A stretch of 64,000 nt of DNA, taken from the NCBI GenBank assembly GCA_963693365.1, contig CAVNZM010000011.1, forward strand, positions 5,270,001 through 5,334,000. The letters are read 5' to 3'. The DNA is from Amoebidium appalachense. Its lineage: Eukaryota > Ichthyosporea. The notes under the pieces were generated by a model. That model was not told the DNA's origin, ran no database searches, and saw nothing but the letters and a program-made list of their open reading frames with translations. Numbering within the stretch: the stretch's first letter is position 1; each line of letters opens with the position of its first letter. Of this stretch, positions 36,195-45,413 are shown one piece after another. The position numbers and the translations under genes were made by a program.

Positions 36195-36398
36195 TGGTAA
36201 CTAACCACTGTTGTTTCATGCACACAGTTGTCCAGCCACCAGCTCTGGCACACGTTTGTTCTTTTGGCTGCGTTCTGGCACTACTACACGCTGCTCCAGC
36301 TGCAAAATGAGGTCACCACCACCACCTGCCACGCATACGCATACCCACCCACCACCCCAAATGACCTGCTGTCGGCACTCAAGCATACGTCGCTATAG
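26797..36398 (+). CDS. PAQR/adiponectin-receptor family seven-helix membrane protein, nine exons
   Basis: A PAQR-family (CREST superfamily) integral membrane protein, possibly a zinc-dependent ceramidase-like receptor. Exons are 26797-26924, 27470-27536, 28376-28439, 29376-29515, 30158-30247, 30683-30769, 31576-31660, 32805-32914 and 36228-36398, all GT-AG and phase-consistent, giving 313 residues. The start of the core reads ILHGYPKLEST, then CFKSLFWIHNETVNQWTHLIG, matching the HGHRP...FKSIFRIHTETGNIWTHLLG segment of adiponectin receptors. The zinc-site residues are all present: S117-x3-H121 in LSTFYHTF, D138 in TMDYMG, and H261-x3-H265 in SSHQLWHTF. FPGKFDIW precedes the last helix. Closest subfamily (AdipoR or PAQR3-like) is not resolved. 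Exon 1 is inferred from phase and a GTAAGT donor. Intron 8 (32915-36227) carries a retroelement. Confidence 0.9.
28083..28340 (+). repeat. G run, C run, A run and CA array in PAQR intron 2
   Basis: Intron 2 (27537-28375) contains consecutive homopolymers, G at about 28087-28116, C at 28150-28163 and A at 28176-28200. A short CA array follows close to the acceptor. Confidence 0.8.
28925..29135 (+). repeat. Minisatellite in PAQR intron 3
   Basis: Four units of about 55-57 bases share GTGAATATAGTAGTTGCATA, TATGCTGAGATCAGAA and ATAGAACCAAAAAACATA. The last unit is diverged. The array sits between exons 3 and 4. Confidence 0.85.
29604..29960 (+). repeat. C run, GAGGGA repeat and G runs in PAQR intron 4
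   Basis: Intron 4 (29516-30157) holds a C run (29604-29636), a (GGGAGA)n stretch near 29870-29910 and a G run (29934-29960). It ends in TG repeats that run into the acceptor GTGTGTGCAG. Confidence 0.85.
30600..30680 (+). repeat. CA array abutting the PAQR exon 6 acceptor
   Basis: CA dinucleotides with a few substitutions run to ACACACAG immediately before exon 6 at 30683, with no polypyrimidine tract. Intron 5 is 30248-30682. Confidence 0.9.
31364..31475 (+). mobile_element. 5'-truncated poly(C)-tailed retroposon in PAQR intron 6
   Basis: Starts CTGCTTATTATACATACTCT, continues with ATGGTTTGCATTCTGCATCG and ends TACTTCGTACTTTATGACGC, then ACTCAAA and C-rich tail. About 35 bases of another tail-like piece ending in CGTACTCTATCCCCCC lie just upstream. 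Confidence 0.7.
31962..32003 (+). repeat. C run and (CAAA)n in PAQR intron 7
   Basis: A C homopolymer of about 42 bases is followed by CAAACAAA repeats and an A/T-rich stretch. It lies upstream of the retroposon copy in the same intron. Confidence 0.85.
32169..32463 (+). mobile_element. Poly(C)-tailed short retroposon, near full length, in PAQR intron 7
   Basis: Begins GCATAAGCAACCCTGCTCGT, holds GGGGTCGAAACTCAGACGCA and ends TTTGTACTGTGTTCCGCATT, then CAAA and a C-rich tail. It has the same sense orientation as the host gene. Confidence 0.8.
32580..32632 (+). repeat. 53-base C homopolymer in PAQR intron 7
   Basis: An uninterrupted C run ahead of C/G-rich sequence and the exon 8 acceptor. 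A second C run (about 32767-32785) lies within 20 bases of the acceptor and acts as the pyrimidine tract. Confidence 0.9.
32927..33382 (+). pseudogene. C-terminal reverse transcriptase fragment, open but 5'-truncated
   Basis: The frame is open from the junction to TAG at 33380-33382. It encodes LYLEDCDFGLYPKTS, YLDLHITCTNHGIHTTIYNK, FPHHDSFISRTAKYGIMTSQ and a LLNKGYSFRLLHHKM region. Catalytic palm motifs are absent because the element is truncated. The C-terminal layout resembles reverse transcriptases of Penelope-like or related elements (inference). The same open frame runs without a stop from PAQR exon 8 through the donor, which is coincidental. Confidence 0.65.
35221..35488 (+). mobile_element. 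Poly(C)-tailed short retroposon module, terminal part of retroelement copy 2
   Basis: Begins GCATAAGCAACCCTGCTCGT and continues through GGTCGAAACTCGGGTACTGT to TACTTCGTACTTTTTGACGC, ATTCAAAA and a C run of about 27 bases. It is continuous with the upstream retroelement, and its counterpart in copy 1 is equally continuous. Confidence 0.8.
35511..35642 (+). mobile_element. Diverged tail fragment of the poly(C) retroposon
   Basis: CTCTGCTTATGGTTATGATA leads to ATGTGTACTTCGTACTTAAT, then AACACAT and a C run of about 42 bases. It directly follows the previous copy and has the same orientation. Confidence 0.6.
35830..36085 (+). repeat. CA array and TG array facing each other in PAQR intron 8
   Basis: A CA array (35830-35878) is followed by a unique segment and then a TG array (36017-36082), a long C run (36162-36192) and the exon 9 acceptor. 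CA and TG arrays in one transcript could pair into a hairpin. Confidence 0.85.
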
Positions 36399-36665
36399 CA
36401 GTTTTAAATTGGTGTCGGGTAAGGTTTGGGTGTGGGTGTAAGTGTGGTTTATGCGGGTTGGGCCGTTTTTTGTCGTGTGTAACATCGTGAAGGGGGTTTT
36501 TATTTTATTCCGTTTATTTTGTTTGTTTTTGTTTTATTTTATTTTATTTTGGAGTGGGGGGAGGGGGGGGGGTCTTTGAGCGGAGTTTCAGGGGGGGGGG
36601 GGTCTTTGAGCGGGGCTTCACTTTTTGCTCTTTCTGTTCTTCTTTTTCTTTCTTTTCTTTTCTTT

Positions 36666-36701
<36 letters not shown>

Positions 36702-37366
36702 TTCCCTCCCCTTTAAAGCTCCCTCCCCTCTATGCAGGAATGTATGTTCCTGTGTCTGCCTTAATTCCCATCATGCACTTTTCTTGGTGTTGTATCGGGA
36801 ATTTCGATACCAGTGTGTCTCTGGTGAATTCTTCTAGGCTCCGCCCTGGGATTTGGTGTCATTTTTTATGTACGTTCTTTCATTTGTAGTAGCAAAGTGA
36901 ATATCCGCGCACCATCATATCTCATTTGTAGTAGCAAGGTGAATATCCGTGCACCATCATATCTCATCATGGTGGGCGCATAATAGTGGTGTAAGATAGA
37001 GCACGTGTCTGTTGCTGGAAAATAACCTGATAATGAATGCCGGTCATGTGTGGCGGCTGTAGCTGAGATTGAAAATTTAGCGTGTGCGGTGGTTTTTAGG
37101 CTGCGCACGTACGGAGGACGAGGGCATGCTCCCTGGCTGGAGTTGGACTCCCTGAGGTCCTAGGCGAGGATCTTTTTTCTTATGCAAATAAAACGGGAAA
37201 AGGATAGGTAACTTGTTGTGAGGGCCAAACTATAATTAATTGATTATTCGATTGTATGGGCGGTTCCTGAGGGATTGTGCCCAACATTGTGTTCGGTTCG
37301 TATTAGGTTGGCAGCAGGTGTTTTTTTTTCCTTTAGATAGTTATCCCCTCGGCCACGGGTCTGCAG

Positions 37367-37398
<32 letters not shown>

Positions 37399-38137
37399 TT
37401 TCCCCCCAAATATTAATCCCGGATGGTTTGGCCCAGTGGGCGGTGTGTGCTGTACATGTATCTTTTTTATTGATTTATAAACCCGTTTTGTTGTTGTTGA
37501 TCGTGTGTGGTGCGTGTGGTGTGATTGCGTCATATGGGGTAAAATACCATCAAATAGTAGCCAATAGGATACGAGCCTGGCGCTCCATATATAATCAATA
37601 TATATAATGCGTTGTTTGCCGGACCTCAAATCCGGAATTTGGAGGGGACCAAAGGCCATTTTGTGAGGCATCAAAAACCATCGAAACGTTGCTTAGTTGT
37701 TTTTATGACATCAAAATCGCTAAATATTCTTGCGATACTAATGAAAAAGCCTAAAATAACTATATATTTGATAATGAGAAAATTGAAATATAGTGCCGTA
37801 AAGTTGGGCCCGAGAGGATGTACGTACTCGGGGCTTTGAAATAAAAAGAAAAAAACCAGCGGTTTCGGATTCACTGTGAACGCGCTGGGCTGAATGACGG
37901 CAGAGATCAAGTGATTCCCGTATACGTATCAAAACTGTTTTGGTTTCTAACCCAGAATGGAACGCACCTTTTTTAGAGAAATTCGGCGACATTTGTTTTA
38001 CAACGTATTATATCATTGGTATAACGACACTTTGAAAATTTTAATGTAATAGAACTACCAATCCAATCACAAAAACCTCAAAGGTCTGCTAACACCGGTT
38101 TAGGGGGACACGGGGATGAGGACGGTAAATTCTATAT

Positions 38138-38140
<3 letters not shown>
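36399..38140. other. Intergenic region downstream of the PAQR gene
   Basis: Contains T-rich and CTTT repeats (36640-36705), a 42-base tandem duplication (36881-36964), a C run (37370-37398) and otherwise unique AT-rich sequence. No gene is recognised. Open frames at 37612-37992 on both strands have no family similarity. Confidence 0.4.
36881..36964 (+). repeat. 42-base tandem duplication
   Basis: Units 36881-36922 and 36923-36964 differ at three positions. Each starts CATTTGTAGTAGCAA and ends CACCATCATATCT. Confidence 0.9.
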
Positions 38141-38178
<38 letters not shown>

Positions 38179-38212
38179 GGCCTGTGGCACACACACACAC
38201 ACACACACACAA
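38139..38212 (+). repeat. (CA)n arrays at the 5' side of the non-LTR element
   Basis: Two CA arrays (about 38139-38177 and 38190-38212) are separated by CGGCCTGTGG. They immediately precede the sequence that leads into the retrotransposon frame. Confidence 0.85.
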
Positions 38213-38215
38213 ACA

Positions 38216-40989
38216 CATGTACATTTTAATGTTTTAATAGCAGACAGTTGTTGAAAAAAATAGAGTAAAAAACACAACTAAATCAACTCAGTAATGTGAA
38301 TATGACATTTGGGGCGAGTGTAGTAGAAGGGAGTGGCCTTTTGGCCATCAACCATGTCAAAACTCTCTCTCCCTCCTAACCTCTCTAGGTCATCTGACCA
38401 CTCTCCTATCCTTTTCCTACCTAAGATCTCCCTTGATCTGCTCCCCCCTCCCCCTCCCACCTTTCGCCTCCGTCTATCCCAGCTTAAGTCACAGTGGGGT
38501 AGAGTTGATGTATGTGTATGCTATGCTACGAAACACCCTATATATATGCGCCTATTAGAATCTGCACAAGCCAGGCCAGATTCACATCTCGTACTAGATA
38601 CATGCACTAACTTTATTGTTGATGATTTGATAGATCTCGGTGATTATGCTGGCGGTGGTAGGAAGGAATACCCCGATGCTCTCTTGTTACCAAACACCAC
38701 TCCCGCTAGACTAGGTGAACCCCTGTCTCAAAAGGAAAGCTTGCGCCGGCTTGCTAGTATGAATCGATTTGGCCCCCCTGCTCGTATTATTGGTGATACC
38801 ACTGGAGACCCCCTCATAGACTCTGATAAGTATTTCTCGGAACTGTTTAAAGATAGGACCCCCGCTCAGAAACCTATTGTGTGGCCTGTAGACCCATCTA
38901 TCCCCATAGAATCGATCCTCCCCTTTTTCAGTCCCGATGCCATATGGTCTGTGATATCTAGTTATAGCTCTAGTAAGTCTTGTGGACCTGATGGACTCCC
39001 TGCTGGGTTTCTTAAAATCCTTGTTCCCTCCTACCCACAAAAGGAAAGTTATCGTGCTATTAAACCTGATCTTACTATCATGTTAAGCTCTCTCTTTTCT
39101 TGGTGTGTTAAATGTGGACATGTCCCGTCATCTTGGTTAGATACCTTAGTGATCCCCATAGTTAAGAAGGACTCTGAGGGCCCCATATCATCCTTTCGCC
39201 CCATTACACTAACCCAGGTTGTTCGTAGATTCTTTGAAGCTTGCTTACTTAGGTTATTTGCACATCACCCTAGGTTTCAATCTATTCTTCACATACACCC
39301 ATGCCAATCCGCTTTTCGTAAAAACAATTCATGTTATGTTCAAATAATGGCACTGCACGATTCTATGCAAGTTGGTGCACAATATGTTGGCTTTATTGAT
39401 TGGAAAACTGCTTACGATTCTGTCTCCCCTGGTCTCCTATGGGAAAAGCTTGCTGCACGGGGTGTACCACACTGCATTGGTGTTCTGTTAGAAGCACTCT
39501 TGTCTCAAACCTATGGTAGAGCTGTGGTTAATGGGCATCTTTCATATGGTTTTGCTCGTACTAGAGGTCTCTTGCAGGGTTCATTGCTTAGCCCCTTTTT
39601 GTTTAACCTATTTATAGATGATTTGGCTGTCAAGATTTACGCCGAAAACGATGACCCTATTAATAACTTTCCGCCTGCACTTCTCTATGCTGATGACTTG
39701 TCCCTCCTTGCCCGTACCCCTAGACGCCTGCAAAGATTGTTCGATGTAGTGTCAGAGTGGTGCAAGGCAAACCTTATGATCCTTAACATAGACAAATGTG
39801 GTGTTCTTGTACCTGATATAGCTAACAATTTACACACATTTACATTATCATCTAAACCTGTACCTATAGTTCCAGAATACAAATATCTTGGTGTTCCGGT
39901 TGATTCTGTTGGTGTTATGTTTCCCCATATGGTCGAAAAGAGGGTAGAGTTGGCTCGTAAGCGGTTAGCTTTCTTCTCGGCTAATATTTTTAAAGACACA
40001 CCCCTCCATCCTTCTATTAGACTTACATTTATTCGCACTTTTGTCTTCCCGGCATGTGAATATGGTTTACCCCTTCTCGCCGCTTGGATCAAGAAAGAGA
40101 GAACTAGAGCGCTTAAACCCTTGGCAAATTTCCTTGAAGCAGAAGTTGCCTCCTTTCTATCTAACAACTGTTGTAAACCTGGGCCTGTAACGCTCTCGAT
40201 ATATGGTCTGGTCCCAATAGCTGCTAGAGTATCCTATCTCGCGCTGAAATTCAATAAGCACATAAGCCGCTTAAAGAAGTATTTGCCCTCCCACCCTCTC
40301 TTCTCTATCCGACCTGTCCCCTCCTCACCTCTCCCCTCTTTCCTCCCCTCTCTCTCCCCTTCTCCCCTGGGCACAAATACAAATAAACCCCGCAATAGTG
40401 TGTGTGTGACTTTGGACTGCCACTTACTTATTAAACATGTACACAATCACAAGATAATCACGCAATATAACAAATGGAAAAAGATACCACACGACACTAG
40501 ACCCGATGAAAGCATACACCTTGAAAAACTAAGCCTTATGTCTCGTTTTATATATACTGACCGCCTCAACCATATTGCCAAATATGGCACTCGCAAGTGT
40601 ATAACACCTAAATACATATTACCTTCCTGTAGAACTGGTCTTTCTCTAGCTGATGGTATTATTGATCAATTACCACGCTTTTACTGTACACGTGCTATAC
40701 AGTGGAGATCTAATAAGTATAAGGTGGCATCATCTGCATGCCCAAACAACACACACACACACCAGTTTAACCGGTCATGTATCGCCAAATGTAGTTTGAT
40801 AGACCACATAATACCGCAACACACACACGTCACATTCACAACAGACACCCAGAAAGATAGCCTACCTGTAAATTACAACATCCTTGATTTTATACTAAAC
40901 ACGCGTAACTACGACCTGTTTATTAGATGTATTGATTGGCTTGAGAAACACATCACTACAAAATTATAGCGCACGCGCACACACACACA

Positions 40990-41044
<55 letters not shown>

Positions 41045-41076
41045 CCAGCTGATACCGAGTGTCCCGAGGGGAGCCC

Positions 41077-41118
<42 letters not shown>
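38216..41118 (+). mobile_element. 5'-truncated non-LTR retrotransposon (APE-type LINE) with poly(A) tail
   Basis: The element comprises the end of an APE-type endonuclease domain, a complete reverse transcriptase domain, a C-terminal region, a short 3' untranslated region with a CA array (40978-41042), and a poly(A) tail of about 37 A (41082-41118). The 5' limit is uncertain; the frame is closed by a stop at 38324, within what should be endonuclease, so the copy is truncated or frameshifted there. CA arrays occur on both sides of the coding part. No target-site duplication could be defined because of these arrays. Confidence 0.85.
38354..40969 (+). CDS. Non-LTR retrotransposon polyprotein, partial endonuclease plus reverse transcriptase
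   Basis: This reverse transcriptase would copy the element RNA by target-primed reverse transcription. From the first ATG the frame is 871 codons without a stop. The SRSSDHSPI motif near its start is the SDH signature that closes APE-type endonucleases, so the catalytic front of that domain is missing. RT motifs follow in order: SCGPDGLPAGFLK, PISSFRPITLT, CQSAFRKNN, FIDWKTAYDSV (catalytic Asp), RGLLQGSLLSPFLFNLFIDDL, LLYADDLSLLA (catalytic Asp pair, near nt 39686), LNIDKCGVL and YKYLGVPVD. The C-terminal half has a short Cys/His cluster (CPNNTHTHQFNRSC) that does not match the usual CCHC spacing. The clade is not resolved. The intact 2.6-kb frame suggests recent insertion. Confidence 0.88.
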   Translation: MSKLSLPPNLSRSSDHSPILFLPKISLDLLPPPPPTFRLRLSQLKSQWGRVDVCVCYATKHPIYMRLLESAQARPDSHLVLDTCTNFIVDDLIDLGDYAGGGRKEYPDALLLPNTTPARLGEPLSQKESLRRLASMNRFGPPARIIGDTTGDPLIDSDKYFSELFKDRTPAQKPIVWPVDPSIPIESILPFFSPDAIWSVISSYSSSKSCGPDGLPAGFLKILVPSYPQKESYRAIKPDLTIMLSSLFSWCVKCGHVPSSWLDTLVIPIVKKDSEGPISSFRPITLTQVVRRFFEACLLRLFAHHPRFQSILHIHPCQSAFRKNNSCYVQIMALHDSMQVGAQYVGFIDWKTAYDSVSPGLLWEKLAARGVPHCIGVLLEALLSQTYGRAVVNGHLSYGFARTRGLLQGSLLSPFLFNLFIDDLAVKIYAENDDPINNFPPALLYADDLSLLARTPRRLQRLFDVVSEWCKANLMILNIDKCGVLVPDIANNLHTFTLSSKPVPIVPEYKYLGVPVDSVGVMFPHMVEKRVELARKRLAFFSANIFKDTPLHPSIRLTFIRTFVFPACEYGLPLLAAWIKKERTRALKPLANFLEAEVASFLSNNCCKPGPVTLSIYGLVPIAARVSYLALKFNKHISRLKKYLPSHPLFSIRPVPSSPLPSFLPSLSPSPLGTNTNKPRNSVCVTLDCHLLIKHVHNHKIITQYNKWKKIPHDTRPDESIHLEKLSLMSRFIYTDRLNHIAKYGTRKCITPKYILPSCRTGLSLADGIIDQLPRFYCTRAIQWRSNKYKVASSACPNNTHTHQFNRSCIAKCSLIDHIIPQHTHVTFTTDTQKDSLPVNYNILDFILNTRNYDLFIRCIDWLEKHITTKL

Positions 41119-41119
<1 letters not shown>

Positions 41120-41666
41120 GGGGAACCCCAACTAATTGATTTCTCCTTGTAGTCTTTATGGTGTCTCGTAGAGAAAGTAAACCCTGATATATAGTCACCA
41201 CCCGACATCTATGTACGTGATCATGATATACCGCTGAGGGGATATTCCGAGCAAAACCCCCCCCCCCATACCTGAGACTGGTTCTCTTTGCCTCGAGTAA
41301 ACAGCGTAAACCCCAGAAGGGTTTGTGACTGATAATGATTATTTTTTTACACTAGAGCTAGCTAGGGTGATTCAAGCTGGGCGGTGGTCATTGGTAATTT
41401 GTTTTTTTTCCACATTTACACACAAAGTAATAATCGAATAGAATATAAAAACAACTAAGAAGAAACAAACGCATACAACCTTCACTTGGCCCACACACAC
41501 ACATTCACACACACACAAACATGCACACACACACACACACACACACACATAGACGTTGAACACAATGAAAGGAAATATATCTAGAAAACACGGGTGCCAT
41601 GATTGCAGTCACTGAGTATGAAAAGCATAAAAAAAAATTTTGGGGGGGCAGGGAATGGGAAGAGGG

Positions 41667-41706
<40 letters not shown>

Positions 41707-41998
41707 TGCTTTGAAGTAAACTGAGAATAGTATAATTGCAGTACTGACTTGTGAGCATGGTATATTGACACACACCGTAGAATGATGATTTTATGTTCGG
41801 GAACATTTCGGGGGCCGGGGGTGCCAATTCCAGACTTCACTGAAATATGTTGCCCACCTGGCACTCAGTGCACGTGGAAAGTTTTATTGCCTGTCCATGC
41901 ATATCATCGGGTTACCAAACAGTTCTGTAAAACAAGTAAAACAACAAAATAATAAAAATATTATAAAAATTTTGCAAGCAATTTAGAACATATTGCAC
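41119..41998. other. Spacer with CA array and G run
   Basis: Includes a CA-rich stretch (41490-41548), a G run of about 35 (41671-41705) and unique sequence. A minus-strand segment near 41844-41785 (VKSGIGTPGPRNVPEHK) follows an acceptor-like TTTCAG. It could be a further exon of the candidate gene at 41999-42598, but I cannot support it. Confidence 0.35.
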
Positions 41999-42275
41999 TC
42001 GGTGGTTTTCAGCTACATGTTTTTGGAGGACCACAAGTAAACTTGGTACTTCGGCAACGGCAATTTCTCCCGGCCCTAGACTGATAACACAGTGTGGCAA
42101 GAAAGGGGGGGGGGGGGGGGAGGGGTATATGGCCATATGGGGGGGGGGGGGGGGGGGGGAATGGGGGGGAGGGGGGGGGGGGGGGGGGTAAATGAAAGGG
42201 AAAAGTGTCATAACATTTGGCAGATCCAGCAACTGCAGGATTTGGGGGGGGGGGGGGGGGGGGGGGGGGGAGGAA

Positions 42276-42312
<37 letters not shown>

Positions 42313-42598
42313 CGAGGGGGCGGGGGGGGGGGGGGGGGGGGGGGAGGAAGGCGTGAGGCGGGGGGCCAGGCGGGGGGGAGGGGGGGGGGGGGGGAAGCGT
42401 GAGGCGAGGGAGGGGGGGGGGGGGGGGGGGGGAGGGGAGAGGGGAGGTAACAACCACACAACCCAACATCAATAACTGTCTCGTTATGTTTTTGCGCCGG
42501 CGACAGCCGGCGCACAGACCTACTTGTAGATGAGAAATTCAATGAGTGCGCCTACGTGTCCTGGGGACACCTTCCCGTACATCAGCCTGCGCTCTGTG
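41999..42598 (-). CDS. Candidate partial gene, two phase-compatible exons, unidentified
   Basis: On the minus strand, 42598-42524 encodes TERRLMYGKVSPGHVGALIE and then FLIY, and is followed by a GTAGGT donor. The segment 42080 to about 41999 follows a TTATCAG acceptor and encodes LGPGEIAVAEVPSLLVVLQK and then HVAENHR. Joining them is phase-consistent and yields an amphipathic, helical-looking protein that reads like an armadillo/HEAT-type repeat, which is inference. The intervening sequence (42081-42523) is almost entirely G runs. Neither the start, the downstream exons nor the family could be identified. Alternatively the first segment ends at its own TAG, just past the donor. Confidence 0.3.
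42100..42450 (+). repeat. Dense G-homopolymer block
   Basis: At least eight G runs of 15-36 bases with short interruptions (AGGAAGG, GCGAGG, AGGCGTGAGGCGG). It is the putative intron of the minus-strand candidate gene, where it would be transcribed as C. Confidence 0.85.
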
Positions 42599-42639
42599 CT
42601 GTGCAGAGATCCGATAGTAAAGGGTTAGGGAAACGAGTG

Positions 42640-43191
42640 AGTTCCCGTTAACCCCCAGTGTTGGTGTCGTGTTGCCTTTTCCCCTATAACTCCGTTCAAA
42701 GAACCCACTTCAACACACGTATACACACAAGAGACACAACAGGGGGGGGGGGGGGGGGGGGGGGAGGGGGGGAGGGGGGGGGGGGGAGGGCAAAAGGGGG
42801 TTTTAGAATGAAAGTCAAAGCCATGTGATATAAAAATGTTGGGACTGCAATACCGCTAGCATGCCTAGCATGCTACGCCCAAATAAATTGTTGATAACTG
42901 TTGATCAAGTTGCTATGCCCAAATAAATCCTTGAATGAGGGGGGGGGGGGGGGGGGGGGGGAAGGGAGAAATTAATTATGGGGGGGGGGGGGGGGGAGGG
43001 GGGGAGGGGGGCAAAAAAGGGGCGCAAGGGGGGGGGGGGGGGGGGGAGGGACAAAGGGAGAGGGGGCGGGGGTGAGGGGCATCTTTGCCCAATCTCGAGC
43101 TCGGGAAAAACCCACAAGAGGGGGAGGAGGGGGGGGGGGGGGAGGAGGGGGGGAGGGGGGGAGAGGGAAGAAAAGAGAGTGGGGGGGTCTC

Positions 43192-43223
<32 letters not shown>

Positions 43224-43480
43224 GCTGTGACTTCGACCCCTGGAAACATCAACTCCCCTATCTTTAACCACATCTCCCTCCACACCCAGCCTGCGAGCGC
43301 GCGCAGCGCGCGAGCCGGACCCCTTGTAGTATATTTATAATATAACGGTAAACACGTGACCTGGTACGACCGATGAGAGCAATTGCTCTTTCGAAATTCG
43401 ATGATTCGACATTCCCGACGGAATAGACATCTATGATAAGTAATTCGGAACTTCATGCTGTTTGCTTTGGAGTTCGGGAG
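42640..43480. repeat. G-run block and unique spacer
   Basis: G runs occur near 42743-42785, 42939-42961, 42979-43010, 43029-43048 and 43195-43222. Short unique segments separate them, including the palindromic GCGCGCGCAGCGCGCG at about 43297. No gene is supported. Confidence 0.7.
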
Positions 43481-44000
43481 TCATTTGCATTTCTAACGCT
43501 GGGTTTTTCACCATCAGCTTGGGATTAATTTTCATTTTCTCAACCTTCTTCAATCGAATGCGGGTATTGATGTGATTCTAATCTACTGTTGTAAATTTAA
43601 AAAAAAAATAAAACAATAATAATAATCACAAGAAGTCACTAATTATGTATAGTGAGATATTCTTGCCGAATCGATGGGTCGAAATTTATCAAACATGCAT
43701 ACCATTGAATAAACAGAGCTACAAACATCCAATCCGATATTCGACTCGCATCATTGCTGTAAATGACTCAAAGCCCATGGCCATAACCATTGTTTTTATA
43801 TGTGTGTAGCATGTGAGTATCAGAAGCAAAGACTTTCAAACCTTGAACCTCTTAATTATGCTTCAAAATTTGAGGCTCATTATTGTTTTAATAGGCGCAG
43901 TCGCATCGGCCCATGTCTTACTCTCTGTCAAAGTTGAACTCATGAGAAGTTGAGACGCGTCACTCAACTTGAGAGTTGAGACTGTAGAGAGTCTAGATTG

Positions 44001-44068
44001 ACCAATCACACGTCTTGTTCGTAAGAACCAATCATAGAGATGCGTCGCACTTCCCGCAAGTATATAAA
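44001..44068 (+). promoter_or_regulatory. Promoter of secreted-protein gene 1: two CCAAT boxes and a TATA box
   Basis: ACCAATCA occurs at 44001 and 44027, flanking an ACGTCTTG-containing spacer. TATATAAA lies at 44061-44068, about 250 bases before the start codon. The same order and motifs are kept at the inverted paralogue (49855-49926), which supports function. Confidence 0.7.
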
Positions 44069-44316
44069 CATCGATCTTCCACCAACTCTCTCAGTTTCAC
44101 AACTTACAAGTACAGCCAACCCCTCCTCTCAACACAACTCCGTGCCTGTTCGCTCTTCAGATTCTCGTCGTCTCCGAGTTTGCCGTACTGCACACTGCCT
44201 TGTAGAACACGGGTCGAAGCGATTATCTGTGGTAGCCCGCACATACACAAGCAAGGTGGCACAAACCACCCATTTAGACACGATCATCTATTCTTCAACC
44301 CTCCGCCCACGCAACC

Positions 44317-44988
44317 ATGCAGCCCATCCTTTTTGGCGCCCTTTTGGCCGTCACGGCACAGCAGACAGAGGCCACATGGGGTCCCAACACGTGGTGGGGA
44401 TGGAACCCGTCCGCCACGGCCACGGCCAAGCCCAGCAGCGCGGCTGCGGTGAATAACTGGGGCTGGGGCTGGAACTGGGGCCCATGGGCCGGGAAGCCAG
44501 CAGGCGCCAACCTGTGGGGGTCGTGCCCTCAGGGCCAGTGGCAGTGGCGCACGGGCTGCCGCGCCATTCCCGAGTGCGCGCCCGGCCAGGCCTGGAAGGG
44601 CTGGGCGGCCGGCTGCTGCCGAAACGACTGCCCCATCAACCAGACGTGGGACCCACGCACCGGCCGCTGCTGCGCCGTCCCCGCGTGCCCTGCCGGCCAG
44701 GGCTGGAAGGGCTGGGCCCGGGGCTGTTGTGCTGATAACTCCGCCCCCGTGTCCCGCCCGGCCACAAAGCCTGCCCCTGCCCCTGCGCGCAAGGTGGCCC
44801 CTGCCAGACCCGCCCCCGCCCCCGTCACTGCGCCACACCCCGCTCAGGTCCCAGTGACCTCGAACGCATCCCCCGTTGCTGTGTCTGCTGGCAATGATGA
44901 TGCTATCGAGGGAAGTGCTGTGGGTGAGGAGAATCTGGTGGTGGATGGAGAGGAGGTGCCCTACGTGGGTGAGGGGGCTGACCAGTAA
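44317..44988 (+). CDS. Secreted Trp/Cys-rich repeat protein, copy 1
   Basis: Function unknown. The intronless frame of 223 residues starts MQPILFGALLAVTAQQTEA, a likely signal peptide. A Trp-rich segment follows (TWWGWN, NWGWGWNWGPW), then about residues 68-142 form four tandem units of 17-19 residues with the pattern C-P-x-[GN]-Q-x-W-x4-G-[CR]-C. Next come a Pro/Ala/Lys-rich linker and a conserved acidic C-terminus (EENLVVDGEEVPYVGEG). Regular Cys pairs suggest disulphide-bonded repeats in an extracellular protein; aromatic pairs could bind glycans, but that is speculation. The coding region is GC-rich, unlike its flanks. The start is fixed by the signal peptide, by the conserved ATG in the paralogue and by lying downstream of the TATA box. 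AATAAA follows at 45094. Confidence 0.82.
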   Translation: MQPILFGALLAVTAQQTEATWGPNTWWGWNPSATATAKPSSAAAVNNWGWGWNWGPWAGKPAGANLWGSCPQGQWQWRTGCRAIPECAPGQAWKGWAAGCCRNDCPINQTWDPRTGRCCAVPACPAGQGWKGWARGCCADNSAPVSRPATKPAPAPARKVAPARPAPAPVTAPHPAQVPVTSNASPVAVSAGNDDAIEGSAVGEENLVVDGEEVPYVGEGADQ

Positions 44989-45093
44989 TGCACGAATGTA
45001 AAATTATATTGACATAGCTAATCGTATGAAATATGTACGTACATAGGGCAAGTACTGGTGCTCTGGTTATTTCAATGAAACTGATCCCGAGAG

Positions 45094-45099
45094 AATAAA
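45094..45099 (+). terminator. Polyadenylation signal of secreted-protein gene 1
   Basis: An AATAAA hexamer about 105 bases after the stop codon, in GAGAATAAAAGAC. Assignment is by position. Confidence 0.5.
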
Positions 45100-45358
45100 A
45101 GACTGCTTGCAGCAGTCTAATTCTGCCACGTGTAGTGGACAACTTGAACTCAACTGAAAGTTCTTGTATTAATACATACTGTTGTCAAAATAAATACTGT
45201 TGTCAACACGAGCTCTACCCCGAGTCAGCCTCAACTTAGTTCCCTCGAGCTCCTTTCAAGCAGCACGCATGCAACCTCCCCAACAAGCACACGCTCTGTT
45301 CCTCAACCGTCTCCCCCTACCCATATCTTTTCACTCTTTCTCTATCCCTATATCATAA

Positions 45359-45359
<1 letters not shown>

Positions 45360-45413
<54 letters not shown>

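Larger units (their letters stand above)
43490..44990 (+). repeat. Left arm of a 1.5-kb inverted gene duplication
   Basis: This arm matches, in opposite orientation, about 48940-50420. Shared marks outside the gene include TAACGCTGGG...TTTTCACCAT (43496-43522), TCGATGGGTCGAAA (43670), the paired CCAAT boxes and the TATA box. Coding parts are the most similar and outer flanks the most diverged. Confidence 0.8.
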
